64,000 nucleotides of DNA, taken from the NCBI GenBank assembly GCA_927349885.1, contig OV651813.1, positions 6,091,945 to 6,155,944 of the forward strand. The letters run 5' to 3'. The position numbers and the translations under genes are program-made. The notes under the pieces are model-generated. The model saw nothing but the letters and a program-made list of their open reading frames with translations. It did not search any database and was not told the origin of the DNA. Below, piece after piece: positions 11,256-22,530 of this stretch (its first letter is position 1; every line of letters begins with the position of its first letter). The stretch is from Psylliodes chrysocephalus. Taxonomy: Eukaryota > Arthropoda > Insecta > Coleoptera > Chrysomelidae.

Positions 11256-13226
11256 CTAATTAATTAATCTCCTATACGACTTTTTAAAGGCTGATAAATT
11301 TAATAATTTAATAGTTGCGGGAACTTTATTATATAAATTGTATATTTGAAAAGAAAATGATCGCTCGAAGATGGAAGTGCGATGTAATGGAGGAGAAATC
11401 AAGCCACGATGTCTTACATTTAAATTATGTATATCATTTCTGAATGTAATCTTTTGGTAGAGGTATGGGGGAGTTTTAAAAAGGATTATTTTATGGAAGA
11501 GAGTTACAGCATGGAGTTTACGTCTGCTTTTCATATCGAGCCACTTTGCACTGGCCAACTTGTGAGATATTCTGTCATACTTTCTAATACCATAAACATA
11601 CCTCAAACAGATATTTTGGACTTTTTGAATTCGGCGTTCCTCAGTACTATTTAAGCAAGGTCCGTAAACACTATCGCAGTAATTAAAATGACTAAGCACT
11701 AGTGAGTCGGTGAGCTGAATCTTAGTTTTTTCAGGAAAAATATGTCGATTAGGATATAACATTTTAAGGTTAGAATAGGCTCTTTTTAAACACTTGTTCA
11801 CTTGCGATTTAAAATTTAATTCAGTATCTAGATCTAGTCCCAAATTTTTTACGGTTCTCGAATACGAAATATCGTTACCAGCTAGAGAAATATTGATTCT
11901 CTCCTCCATCTGACGACGGTACTTTCCAAAGAGCACGATTGATTTAGAAGGATTAATGGTTAGTTCGTGTCTAGTTGATTCAGATGCTAGTAAATTAAGA
12001 TCATAATTTATTAATTCTTGTGCTCCTTCAAAATCAAAGTGGTCAAAAGAATACATCAATTGTGTATCGTCGGCATACAAAAATGGCTTGCAGTGTTCTA
12101 GACAACTGGTAATATTAGCCGAATAAAGAGAAAAGAGGATAGGACCCAAAATGGAACCTTGTGGCACTCCTCGAGAAATTATTTTAGTATTGGATGAGCC
12201 AGTATTAGTTTCTACGTACTGCCGTCTATTTTGAAGATAATTTTTGAGAAGATCAATAGCTTTTGGTGAAAACCCACAAAAGTGTAAAACACTTAACAAG
12301 ATCTCATGATTGATGGTGTCAAAAGCTTTTGAATAGTCCAGGAGGATGAGTGCAGAAGTTGTACCATTGTCAATATTCTTTAATAAGTTATCTGTGATGT
12401 CTAGAAGTGCTGTAGTACAACTATGATCTTTTCTGAAACCCGATTGAGTTGCTGGCAATAATGCATACTTATTAATGTGTATAGTAATTTGATACTTCAT
12501 AATTTTTTCCAGAACCTTAGAAAGGACTGGCAAAATAGAAATGGGCCTTAAATCGTTCATATTGGTTACGTCTTTTTTCTTTGGTAGAGGAAATACTTTT
12601 GAGAGTTTCCAAGTATCTGGAAATATAGATTGTAACAGACAACAATTTATAATATGAGCTACTATGGGTAAAATAAAGGAACAGCAATGTAATAACATCT
12701 CAATATTAATTTGATCAGCACCTGATGCACTAGACTTAATTTCTAGAAGATATTTATATATAACTGTTTGATTGACGGGAGAAAAAGAGAAGAGATATGG
12801 AAAATTGTTTTTATGATTGGTATTATAAAAGTTTATTAAGTTTTGATCTGGAGGGTTATTTGTTGATGATATGTTTAAAAAATGATTATTAATTTCATTC
12901 GGATTGTCGGCTATATCTGAAGGCAAACATTTGTGTGACGTTCTACCACAAACATTTATTTCTCTTAATTTAAACCAGACGAGCTTAGAATTATGTTTGT
13001 AATTATTAATATAGAACTCCACATAAGCTTTTTTTTCAGTTTTAATTGCGTTATTAGTTAAATTTCTAACTGTTTTATAATACTCCCAATGGTGTAGTAA
13101 TTGTGTTTTCTTATATTTGTGAAGAGCTTTATCACGCAATGACATCATGATTTTTAAATTATCTGTAAGCCAGCCAGGTTTCCGTTTCTTTGTATTAATA
13201 GATTTTACTGGTGCTATATTAAACAA
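11256..13226 (-). CDS. CR1-type non-LTR retrotransposon RT, 656 codons open
   Basis: A long uninterrupted frame carries a complete non-LTR reverse transcriptase. Visible blocks are LPKKKDVTNMNDLRPISIL, LPATQSGFRKDHSC, LILLDYSKAFDTINHE (catalytic Asp), RGVPQGSILGPILFSLY, FLYADDTQLMYSF (YADD) and SRTVKNLGLDLDTELNF. The C-terminal end NVRHRGLISPPLHRT is also of CR1 type. The start of the endonuclease is absent: the frame opens at MFNIAPVKSINTKKRKPGW, just after the usual EN-RT junction, so the copy is 5'-truncated near 13245. It lies in IBTK intron 5, in the same orientation as the gene. The lack of stops over 656 codons indicates a fairly young insertion. Closely related copies lie at 57460-59524 and 61520-62700. 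Confidence 0.88.
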   Translation of the reverse strand: MFNIAPVKSINTKKRKPGWLTDNLKIMMSLRDKALHKYKKTQLLHHWEYYKTVRNLTNNAIKTEKKAYVEFYINNYKHNSKLVWFKLREINVCGRTSHKCLPSDIADNPNEINNHFLNISSTNNPPDQNLINFYNTNHKNNFPYLFSFSPVNQTVIYKYLLEIKSSASGADQINIEMLLHCCSFILPIVAHIINCCLLQSIFPDTWKLSKVFPLPKKKDVTNMNDLRPISILPVLSKVLEKIMKYQITIHINKYALLPATQSGFRKDHSCTTALLDITDNLLKNIDNGTTSALILLDYSKAFDTINHEILLSVLHFCGFSPKAIDLLKNYLQNRRQYVETNTGSSNTKIISRGVPQGSILGPILFSLYSANITSCLEHCKPFLYADDTQLMYSFDHFDFEGAQELINYDLNLLASESTRHELTINPSKSIVLFGKYRRQMEERINISLAGNDISYSRTVKNLGLDLDTELNFKSQVNKCLKRAYSNLKMLYPNRHIFPEKTKIQLTDSLVLSHFNYCDSVYGPCLNSTEERRIQKVQNICLRYVYGIRKYDRISHKLASAKWLDMKSRRKLHAVTLFHKIILFKTPPYLYQKITFRNDIHNLNVRHRGLISPPLHRTSIFERSFSFQIYNLYNKVPATIKLLNLSAFKKSYRRLIN

Positions 13227-13366
13227 TGGAGTTCCATAAGGTCTCTATTGAGACCAGTTTTAACTATTAATATTGCGTAAATTTAAATCTAATTTCTTCT
13301 GAGATACGAGCATATTGGAGTGCTAGAACTTTCGCCGACTATTTAGATTATTAAATTATTCTCTAC

Positions 13367-13528
13367 CTGCATAATTTCTGGTCAGAGCCTTGCCACAAAG
13401 AAACGTTTCCGGTGTTCGTCAGCGCCGCCACCTTCAGTTCAGTGTTTGTTTCTTTAGCTACTTCCCTATCTAGCAAAGAGGAGCTCAGGTTGCCTCCGAT
13501 TAGACTTATTTGTACTATGTTTAGTTGC
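13367..13528 (-). CDS. IBTK: IBTK coding exon 5
   Basis: The acceptor is TTATTTCAG|GCAAC. The 162-nt exon encodes QLNIVQISLIGGNLSSS, a variable segment, and VAALTNTGNVSLWQG, ending KLC at the donor TGCAG|GTAGAG with two bases left. The QLN..SLIGG segment follows the RKIAS end of exon 4 just as KxxASKQLN follows in vertebrate IBTK. The segment belongs to the last, less conserved part of the RCC1 propeller. A CR1-type LINE lies about 120 bp downstream in the following intron. Confidence 0.82.
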
Positions 13529-13584
13529 CTGAAATAAGAACCGACTTTGTACAGCGGATACGCAACATCTACGGATGCTTTTAC

Positions 13585-13967
13585 CTCGAAGCTATCTTCC
13601 TACAAAGATACTCATGCAAAACGTAAATATCCCCATCGCTGGTACAAACTGCAATCGCTCCATTACTACTAGCGACATCTTTGATAACGGCGTTACCCCC
13701 GCTACTAACAAACATTTCCATATTAACGCTCTTGGGACCAGTTATGAATTGGTTCTTTAATTTATCGCTGATTTTGATTCCCAATTGCCCTGCATTTAAA
13801 CCCCAAGTGTACAATGCGTTAGGTCCCCATGCCACGGAATGGTATTGGCTGGCGCAAACGCCCTGTATCTCCTTCGATATTTGCTTGACGGGTTTCGGGA
13901 TGAGCGACTGGTCTGGAGCCGGCACCTGGCCTAATACTTGGTACTTATTCAAACCGCAAGTGTATAT
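13585..13967 (-). CDS. IBTK: IBTK coding exon 4: RCC1 repeats
   Basis: After the acceptor CCTTTCAG|ATATACACTTGC the exon encodes IYTCGLNKYQVLGQ, then CASQYHSVAW, LYTWGLNAGQLGI and GAIAVCTSDGDIYVL. This is two RCC1 blades with the conserved YTxGLN motifs. It ends YLCRKIASR at the donor TTCGAG|GTAAAA with two bases left over. The length (383 nt) and phase fit exons 3 and 5. The spacing to exon 5 is only 56 bp, so that intron is very short. Confidence 0.88.
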
Positions 13968-14219
13968 CTGAAAGGATAACGTTGTTGTGTTCTGTGATTC
14001 TGATTCTAATGACATTAAACTTTTAATGAGAGAAAAAACCGTTATTTTTATTTATTTCATTACAAAATGTAATGTTATATAAGTCATATTTCTTTGATTT
14101 GTATATTTGGACAGTAAATGTCAACTTGTATTGCTACTGTCAGCTATCAGAGTATGACAACTGACAATTGATTGGAAATTTCAAGCAGCTATTTTTTTAT
14201 AGAAATTAAACATATTTAC

Positions 14220-14395
14220 ATTTCCATCAGAGCACAAAAAAACGCTGTGATCTCTAGATATACTGGCTTGAATGCACGTAATGACCTCCCCTTTTTGTGG
14301 GCCATTAAATGTGACGGGTTGAGGAGAAATCGCCGATTGTTCGTCACCCAGGCCCAGGCGTCCTCCCTGCCCGTGTCCGCAAGTGAAGGATTTGC
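14220..14395 (-). CDS. IBTK: IBTK coding exon 3: RCC1 repeat
   Basis: This exon is short and has no start codon of its own. It was found by reading the minus strand between exons 2 and 4. After the acceptor TTTTAG|GCAAATCC it encodes KSFTCGHGQGGRLGLGDEQ, an RCC1 core motif (TCGHG, GRLGLGDE), and then ISRDHSVFLCSDGN, the closing DHSV strand. The exon is 176 nt, which returns the frame to phase 0. The donor is GGAAAT|GTAAAT. The sequence aligns without a gap to the second RCC1 repeat of vertebrate IBTK, and exon 4 continues with IYTCGLN. Confidence 0.85.
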
Positions 14396-14795
14396 CTAAA
14401 ATTTAAATAAAACTGCAGATGAACTACATGGACACGCTACTTCACAAATTCACCGCGAGATGGCGTCACCTGTCTCTAGATACTCAAAAACGAAGAAGAG
14501 AAATCTAAGAAGTGACGTAGGACCTGGGAAGATATTGAAGAAGTCTCTTTAGGCTCGAAGAAGAATAACAGTGCTTAAAACATTGAGGAGTAAAACGATA
14601 TTTGCCAAAAGTGCATTAGCGCCCTTTTCTTTCTTCAGAGGCTCCTTCATATCGAACAAAAATTAATAGATCGTAGATTAGCGATTCTCTACACTAGCAG
14701 GTGCGACATCTTGCGGCTAATTTTTGAAGTAGCGAATCTGTATTTCATCTATTCAACACGAATTCCAAAAATGTAAATTTGCAATTTTTTATTAC

Positions 14796-15050
14796 CTGAA
14801 ATCGTAATCAAAACGCTGTGAAACTGCGAAATGCATATTTGCTTGACGTACTCGCCCGGGTACTTTTTGTGGAACGAATCTAAAAGATCTGGGCTGTGTT
14901 TCGATTGTTGGGGGCCCAATAAATTGTTGTTATTAGAACCCCACGAGTACAATTCTCCGCCGTGTATACCCGCCTCTGGTTTTAAACCGTCTTTCATTGA
15001 ATGTTCTAAAGGCGTAAGGTAATCTAGATCCGTATCGCTTAGATTGGCAC
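14796..15050 (-). CDS. IBTK: IBTK coding exon 2: first RCC1 repeat
   Basis: The acceptor is TTTTTTTAG|GTGCC, and its first two bases complete the Gly codon begun in exon 1. The 255-nt exon encodes the end of the ankyrin region, then ELYSWGSNNNNLLG, the start of an RCC1 blade, and VKQICISQFHSVLI, its typical closing strand with the conserved FHSV motif. The donor is TTCAG|GTAATA, again leaving one base. RCC1 repeats form the beta-propeller of IBTK. The intron before it is about 6.5 kb and carries a minisatellite and a P-superfamily relic. Confidence 0.88.
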
Positions 15051-15358
15051 CTAAAAAAATATTTGCTTTGGTCAATTTCTGGATAATTTAAGGTTATGAT
15101 TGTATAACACTGTATAACCATGGAACATTACAGATAGGTGTTTCAACTAAATTTTGTTAGCAACATCTACTCCCCCCGAGGGGGAAAATACTTCTTCCGT
15201 AATTGGCTTATTTAATCAGCGTTGCCAAGTTTGACAGCGCCAGTTCTGACACTATCTGACACATGTCAATTTCTCATTTGTATTTTACAAAAAATATTAT
15301 TAATTATAACATTGTAAAGGTTGTAAATGTATATTTAAGATTTTTTATCTCTAATAAT

Positions 15359-15728
15359 ATGGTGAAAACATGCTTTATGTGTAAAAGGCCTGTTGAAAAT
15401 GCTTCTTCAAGATAATATCATAAGTAAGTACAGACACAACCTAATTATCAGAGGCGGTGCATTAGGCAATCGCCTTTAATTTGCAATTAAACTTTCTTAT
15501 CGAAAAATTAAAATTAAGAGCAAGTAAACTCCAGCTAAGTTCGTCTTCATCCGTCTCATTATGATATAGTAAAGGTTAATTACTTATTATTATTATTTTA
15601 ATATCACATCTTTGTAAAGTTTATTGTTATTTTTTTTTAGGTTTCCTTTTCTTGATATGACAAAAAAATACATGGTTCCAAAATATAGGAATTCAACAAG
15701 TAACCACCTGAATTACTTTTTAAGCTAA
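15359..15728 (+). pseudogene. P-superfamily relic: THAP domain exons 1 and 2
   Basis: Exon 1 (15359-15423) reads MVKTCFMCKRPVENASSR, then a stop, YH and K, at the donor CATAA|GTAAGT. Exon 2 opens after TTTTTTTTAG at 15641 with FPFLDMTKKYMVPKYRN. Spliced, it gives C-x2-C followed by SYHKFP, the opening of a THAP zinc finger, the DNA-binding domain of P-superfamily transposases. A near-identical first exon lies at 39590-39654 and has Ser in place of the stop. The zinc-closing Cys/His are not found. It lies in IBTK intron 1, antisense. Confidence 0.65.
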
Positions 15729-17751
15729 TGAACATTTTTATTACAGACCTCAGGGGAGGAAAATATTAAATAAAAATGCAATTTCGACGAAAGAAGTATA
15801 ATAATTAATCCTGTCACTACTTCTACACTATATTCATCTGCTACTAAAATACTAAAACAGCAAGTGTTGCAGTTCAAAAAACCTAATAACCCGACACTGG
15901 CTAGTTGTCGAGAGTATCGTCAGCTAAGCATTTAAATTTAATTTTTTGTGTTGCATAATCTGCACCTCTCACGTTTCGTCAATGGTCATCACTTCTCATC
16001 CAGCATTCCATAAATATACTTTTCGTATCGATTTTAATAACATTTAATTTAAATACAATATTCATTTAATATTAAATAAAAATACAGACAGTTGTCATTC
16101 CATCAAAGCAGTTTTTATATATAATAAAAATAAGTGACTAGTTTTGTTCAACAATGAAGGGTTTTTAATTCCAAACCACCCCGCACCTCACACAGTTTGA
16201 ACCGTATCCAGTAATAAGAGAGTTCAAACAGCAAGTAAGTAGAGAAACTTAAGTTTCTTTCAAAAAGAATGTTTAAGGAAAAAGGCATAGCCATTTTTTT
16301 GTTGACACTTTTTTTTAACTAATCTAAAAGACTAATTTTGTGTATTGTTTAAATTTTCATTTTTTGTACTTAATTTGTTTTAGGTTTAAACAAAATGAAT
16401 TTCTAAGATATGCATGGAATATCCCAAAAGAGCTAAGGAAGGTTTTAAAATTCTTAAGAAAACTATTCAGAGCCAAAAACATAAAATAGTCTTTCTGTCC
16501 AAAATATAAATAGGTATAAATATTTAGATATTATGAGTGATTTTTATTCTATAAATAGAGCATAATTTGCTTCTAAATCACTACCTAATGAACTATATTA
16601 TATAGTACAAAACTAAACAAGAATATCACAGTATTCATGTTTTTTTTTTAATTTCCTTAAAAAACGTCCCAAAAAAATGTGAATATTTATTATTGGAGTT
16701 TACATCGTTATGCTAAAACAATACTAGAGCAACTTAAATACTGTGGATTTTGACTATTTTGAGTTATGCAGATCATTATGATCTAAAAAAATGTTTGTCT
16801 GGTGCTATAGTCAGGTATAAAAACATTCATTTATTTAAACATAGTTGCAATATACATTTTATTTAGTTTTTAAGTTAAAACCTATTAGGACATCCTAAAA
16901 TGACTTTTTTCGTTTGATGTGAGATTAGTTATCCTACATTTTTGTTGGTAAAATAGGATATATTAAGATGTCTTACTGTTTTCTCTGATTATCAAAAAAG
17001 TTAGAACAATATACAAAGACTGTTATAACAAAAAAGAGATATACCTTTACTTAAACACACAATTAGTCAGTTCAATTGTACGATAATTTAAAGCAGAAAT
17101 CCAGAAAACTTTAAAAACGTGTTTAAATGTGTTTTTACTATAAGGCCATAATTATTAAAAAAACATATTGATGATAGGTTTTTATAATATATATTATACA
17201 AATCACAACGAACTACACAAAATGACATTATTAATAATTTAGCAATAAAAAAGTTAAGTACAATGATTACATTAAAAGTTGAGTTTTTTTAATTACTTTT
17301 TTTAAATTATCTCAGTACCTACCAGTATTTTTCTAGCACAATGATATTATATGAATGTGCATTGTGTGATTCTTATATTTTAGGAATAAAATGATATATT
17401 TTTTGCAGGTTTCTGTTAACAACGATTCCAAGAACTTTTGAAAATATTATTAAAACGGCCTTTGCAAATATAATTCACAATTAAGAGCATTTTGATCTAA
17501 CATTAAATTTTTATTCTCCATAATGTTACAGCTTCTTAAGAAGAAAGTTTAACAAGACTTACCAGACCCAAAATATCAAAATTTTACCAATCAATTGATG
17601 GTTCTACTGGTTTCCATAGGAAAATTCTCCTCGAAACTACTAAAAGAAAAGTGGCAGAGGCAACCGAAGAAGGCAAAAAGTCTTTTGCAAAACAAAAACT
17701 AGAAATTTGTTTAAGAATCTAATTATTATTTGAAGTTTTACCATTAATAAT
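15729..17751. other. IBTK intron 1, AT-rich, no gene seen
   Basis: The first 150 bp may still belong to the THAP element (the frame GRKILNKNAISTKEV resembles the end of a THAP domain). The rest is AT-rich with many poly-A/T runs, and I recognise nothing in it. Confidence 0.4.
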
Positions 17752-18600
17752 TTTTGATAACGATTTAAGATTATGAAGTTCTATTATGTATTTTACTCTT
17801 TGATAACCTATGTTTAAATTTTTATTAGGACCAAAATAAATTATAATTTTCATTTCAACTACAAAAACCCTCATAATATTAAAAAGGGGAAAAACGTTAG
17901 ATTAGTTATGTTCAGGAATAAACTCTTTAAACATTTATCTACTTAAAATGTGTTACTTTTAGAAGGTATGTTATTAACTTTCTATTTGTACTTGTATTAA
18001 TTTATTTCATTTTATTATCTGTTGTATTTTCAAATTGATTTTGATATTCACATATATGTTTTTTTCATTGAAACAAACGTTTACTAGCTTATTAAATATA
18101 ATGAATTCATGTTGTTTTATTATATGCTTGCATGAATGATTACTTTTATTTTCTTTTAAAAATGAATTTCGAAGATAAAGCCGAAACGGTGAGTGAGAAT
18201 AAAAAATTAGACGAAAGTGACGAAATTTACTGGAGCTTTCATCTACACTCTCCTTTTTCTAGCCATCTCTGAGCCAGCAAGATTCGTCATCCCTCCATCC
18301 TTACATTCTCCAGATTTACAGAGAAAACGCCGTCCTCTTTAACATATCCATACCTTTTTTGACGGGGACTATACCACTACTTTACATTATCACTTTATCA
18401 CAGCTTTATTTTTTATTCCGAGCAATTTAAATGTATTTGTAATTGTTCATTCTCACCTCTTCTCTTGTAGATTCCGTACTCAGTTTTTTTATTTTTAGTT
18501 ACGTTTGCACTGCTCTTTTATTTTCACAGCTTTAATTCTATAATGCTGTAACGCTACAATATGGATCCATTTTTGTGGTTTATACTATTTAATATTATTC
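17752..18600. repeat. Dispersed repeat, copy 1 (unsplit)
   Basis: The segment starting ATAACGATTTAAGATTATG recurs at 34680 with the same orientation and order, including ACTCTTTGATAACCTATG and CGAAGATAAAGCCGAAACGG. This copy has TTATTATATGCTTGCATG where copy 2 has a solo LTR, so it supplies the empty site for that insertion. The nature of the repeat is unknown, and no long frame is conserved between the copies. Confidence 0.85.
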
Positions 18601-18935
18601 GTAAGTGACCAAACCTATTATAATAATTATACAGTATGGTTTAAATGAAAGGAATAAATTCATTATAATGGAAGAAGTTGGTTTTTCGAAAAAATGCTCG
18701 GACAGGTCAATTTTGTTTACTCAAAGCGCAATTTTTTAAATAGAATTCAATTTTACCCCACTTCACATTTTTGGACAGTGACGTCATTGACAATTTTTTT
18801 AAATAGTAACCCCAATTTCTTTTTCTTGAAACATAATATTTGAAATATCTGACATAACAATTTTTTTTTGAATAAAAGTCATTTAAAGATCAGATACATA
18901 AATTTTATTTTATTTTGAAACACAATAAATGAATA

Positions 18936-19091
18936 AAAGATTATTTGTAATTAAGTGCTTCATCTAACAAAAAAATAATAATAATAAAAAGAATTTAATG
19001 ACAATTTCACAAATTCTTTATTTTTATTATTATTATTATTATTATTAATAATTATTTTGTTAGATTAAGCACTTAATTACAAATAATTATC
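18936..19091. repeat. Hairpin of about 75-bp arms
   Basis: The left arm contains TTTGTAATTAAGTGCTTC and ATCTAACAAAA, and the right arm holds the reverse complement (TTTTGTTAGATTAAGCACTT and AATTACAAAT), with (TAA)n/(TTA)n on the inner sides. It lies directly next to the minisatellite that follows. Confidence 0.8.
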
Positions 19092-19805
19092 TATAAATAA
19101 TAAAAAATTAATAAAAATTAATAAAAATTAATAAAAATTAATAAAAACTAATAAAAATTAATAAAAATTAAAAAAAAATATTAAAAATTATTAAAAATTA
19201 ATAAAAATAATTAAAAATTAATAAAAATTATTAAAAATTAATAAAAATTAATAAAAATTAATAAAAATTAATAAAAATTAATAAAAATTAATGAAAATTA
19301 ATGAAAATTAATTAAAATTAATTAAAATTAATTAAAATTAATTAAAAATAAAAAAAAACAATAAAAATTATTGAAAAATTTTAAAAATTAATAAAAGTTA
19401 ATAAAAATTAATAAAAATTAATAAAAATTAATAAAAATTAATAAAAATTAATAAAAATTATTAAAAATTAATAAAAATTAATAAAAATTAATAAAAATTA
19501 ATAAAAATTAATAAAAATTATTAAAGATTAATAAAATTAATAAAAAATAATAAAAATTAATAAAAATTAATAATAATGAATAAAAATTAATAAAAATTAA
19601 TAAAAATTAATAAAAATTAATAAAAATTAATAAAAATTAATAATAATGAATAAAAATTAATAAAAATTAATAAAAATTATTAAAAATTAATAAAAATTAA
19701 TAAAAATTAATAAAAATTAATAAAAATTAATAAAAATTAATTAAAATTAATAAAAATTAATAAAAATTAAATTAATAAAAATACTTAAAATAATAAAAAT
19801 TAATA
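19090..19805. repeat. 10-bp minisatellite ATAAAAATTA, about 70 units
   Basis: The unit ATAAAAATTA runs for about 700 bp with point variants and occasional 9- or 11-bp units. It is pure A/T apart from very rare G or C. It sits in IBTK intron 1 between a hairpin and a Helitron-like GC-rich end. Confidence 0.95.
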
Positions 19806-19831
19806 ATCATTCATTTTTTTAAATTATAAAC

Positions 19832-19869
19832 ACGACACAACGCGTGCAAAGCCGCGGGCAAAAGCTAGT
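19832..19869 (+). other. Possible Helitron-type or LINE-type 3' terminus
   Basis: The short GC-rich segment CGCGTGCAAAGCCGCGGGC followed by AAAAGCTAGTT breaks the AT-rich background. A GC-rich stem followed after a few bases by CTAG-T is the form of a Helitron 3' end; some LINE tails look similar. No 5' terminus was found, so the assignment is tentative. Confidence 0.35.
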
Positions 19870-21528
19870 TCAATATAAAGTGAATCAAAAGAGCCTGACG
19901 CGGCCTTACACGATACTGATGCTGTCAACTGACAACACAAAATTATGCCTAACACTGCGTCAGTCTTATGTGACTGACATATCAAAATAAATCACCAAAA
20001 AATTAGTATGCCGGCAGTCAGAGTGTTAATTTATTTAGTTTTTTAATTCACACATAAATGTTCTTTAAAATTGATTAAATATTCTTCATTATGACATAGT
20101 GTGAACCGAATACAGCTGTAGGAAGGGGTATAACGAGTTAAACATATATGTAGGTACATATTTTTTGATAACCATTCAAGCCATTCATGTATCAGTGGAC
20201 TTGTAGATGCATTTAAAAATTTAACATAAAAATATTCTTTTTATAAAACCCTTTGTAGGTTGAAAAATTGTAAATCAGCAGATACTAACTTTAGTTAGGA
20301 GTAGGCATTTGAGATTATTTTATAAAATTATTTTAAAGACTGAAATTTGTAAACCAGTACAAAAATCATTTTCAATATCGAATATTGGACCTTTTCTTAT
20401 TTGTTCGCCTGGAGGGAATTAAAGAAATTGTAGAAAAAACTAGTTGTTTTGATTTAGACTTTGTTTTTTTAGTTTCTTTAACATCAAAATTAAATGGCGT
20501 CCACTATTAAGTTTTCAGAACCCATGAACCCTGTTTCCAGACTATAGAACTGCTGTGTTCTTGTAACCATTCGTTTCCCTATGCATACCATTTCAAAAAG
20601 GGAACAAAAAGTGTTACAATCAAGACAATAGCATTAGTTTTTTCAGACGGAATTTGCACCCGATAATTTTCATAACAAAAAAACTTTAATTAACAAATCA
20701 GAAGGCAAGGGCGATTGCCTGTGTGTTTGACATTGCCCGAGTCTTCAGATAACATGTGTGTTTGTTTATCAATAAATATTAATACTAATAGCTACTTTTT
20801 CTAATTTCTTCTAATGAAAATCTACAAATTATAAAAGATATGGATGTCACTACTGATAGATATATTATCACTAACATTTTGCGACACTTAAGGTTTTATT
20901 AGAAGGTATAGGATATTTATAAGGGATTTTTAAGGAATTTTAAGTTTTATTGCAGTTTTTCTAGTTTTATAACAAAACCATGAATGTTACAAGTTTTGGA
21001 AAGAATATTTAAATAAATATCTAGAATTAAGTGTAATTTTTTGAACTGCATCTATGACTTATCACTTTTATAGTATTTAATAGTTAGCAGGACAAATGAA
21101 ATTGTCTTATTTCAATCACTACACATTTTACTATAAGTTGACAAAGTTTTACTAAAATCCCTCCAATAAAGAATAAGTACTTTATAAAATTGTAAACCTC
21201 AGATTAATTAGACCATGTAAAATTGTTAATGTGAATGTTCTAGATTTTATATATATGCTCTCTGTTCATATTTTTTTTTACTAAGTGCAGTTTATTTTAT
21301 TTTAAAACTTACTATTATATAAAATGATGTACAATACTGCTGATCTTGAGGATGCATTCTTAAATGAGCTAAATAAAACAAAATAATACATATAAAATAC
21401 ACCGAAATGGCAGCCTTTCTTGAAGATTTTTCAGAATTATGCTCAATTCAGTCATTTGTTTTGTTTCAAAGTTGAAACACCTATAATAAATTGTTATTCA
21501 TCCTATGTACAACACAAGAAAAACTTAC
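19870..21528. other. IBTK intron 1, no gene seen
   Basis: AT-rich DNA without recognisable coding exons or complete repeats. It ends at the donor of IBTK exon 1. Confidence 0.4.
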
Positions 21529-21868
21529 CTAATTTAATCAATTCCACTGCTATATCCAATTTCCCATAAAATATACTCCTGTGCAAGGCTGTATACCCAG
21601 ATTCCCTATCTTTAATGTTAATATCTGCATGTCTGTTGCGAACCAGCCATCTGACTAGGTTTAATCGTCCACAAGAGGCTGCAACATGTAGAGCAGTTCT
21701 ACCAGAAGAATCCAAAACAGTTTCGCAACGACTACATGTGTAGTTCAAGAACGAACACAAATTTGTGTCTGAAATACCTCGTTTCGATATAGCATCTGTT
21801 ATAATGTCACCATGTATTGTTGATTTACACTGATTCGTGCATTCTCTGTCAAAGGTGCTGCTGTTCAT
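21529..21868 (-). CDS. IBTK: IBTK coding exon 1: N-terminus and ankyrin repeats
   Basis: The ATG at 21868-21866 is preceded directly by a polypyrimidine tract and an AG acceptor (exon start near 21870), so an upstream non-coding exon is expected. The exon encodes about 113 residues. A short Cys-containing leader is followed by two ankyrin repeats, about residues 53-85 (GRTALHVAASCGRLNLV) and 88 onward (SGYTALHRSIFYGKLD). The second is nearly identical to the matching stretch of vertebrate IBTK. The exon ends at a consensus donor, TTAG|GTAAGT, leaving one base of a Gly codon (phase 1). The ankyrin repeats are a protein-interaction surface. Confidence is high because the next exon continues the homology in the predicted phase. 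Confidence 0.88.
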
Positions 21869-22270
21869 AACTGCAATGAGAAATTCCCTTAATAAGAATT
21901 AAGAAAATTCAATTTTAACTAAGAAAAGTTGCTAAGTTCACTAAATAGTAATAATAAATTTATTTATTCTTTTTTACACAATATAATTTTAATAGGTAGC
22001 TAGATAGGTGTAAATAAATGAAAAAAAAACTGATATACAATACCTAATTAATAATAATAATAATATTAATAATAATAATAGTTACTAAAAGTATAAAGCT
22101 TCAAAAGTTTGAGTGTTAATACATTATACAATAAATTAAAATAGTAGTTGTTATAATTATTATAAAGCTCATAAAGTGGAAGATTTTAATGCAACATATA
22201 TACAAATATAAAATACTGGATCTACAAATTTTTAAATACTAAATAAAAATAATATTTAAGATTTGTTTAC

Positions 22271-22530
22271 CTGAATATATCCCAATAATTTAGGAGTTTT
22301 TGAATAATTTGTAATTAATTTTAATATTTAACTGCGATATATCAGAAAACAATTTTTTCAAATCCCTGAAATAATTTAAAAATGATGAAATATTATTCAA
22401 TTTTTGAATCTAATTCTAAAAAAATTAAATAACCTCCAGACCAGCTGGCTAACAACAGCGACACAAGCTGTCAGTGTCCAGTGTCAGCATCAGCTGTATC
22501 GCTGTGCCAGCTAATCCGAAATATCTATCC
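22271..22530 (-). promoter_or_regulatory. Possible IBTK 5'UTR exon and promoter region
   Basis: The splice acceptor just before the IBTK start codon predicts an upstream leader exon. A candidate donor, ATATTCAG|GTAAAC, lies at 22271/22270 on the minus strand, and the sequence just upstream (about 22430-22530) is locally less AT-rich. I see no diagnostic TATA box or initiator. This is an inference; a cDNA 5' end is needed. Confidence 0.3.

Larger units (their letters stand above)
3736..21868 (-). other. IBTK: IBTK gene span (5' and central part, seven coding exons)
   Basis: The domain order read from the seven exons is ankyrin, RCC1 repeats, BTB1, linker, then the start of BTB2, which is specific to inhibitor of Bruton tyrosine kinase. 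In vertebrates this protein binds BTK and acts as a CUL3 ubiquitin-ligase adaptor through its BTB domains; the same adaptor role is inferred here. All exon junctions obey GT-AG, and the phases 1,1,0,2,2,0 join without a frame break to give 790 codons. The second BTB domain stops at an intron donor (3735). No further exon is found between 1 and 3735, so the C-terminal part lies outside the window. Introns 1 (6.5 kb), 5 (6.2 kb) and 6 (2.4 kb) are filled with mobile DNA; the others are 72 to 400 bp. Confidence 0.9.

Noticed and set aside
19090..19805. Regularly spaced short repeats that might suggest a CRISPR array
   Set aside because: The units are head-to-tail without spacers and A/T only; this is a eukaryotic minisatellite.
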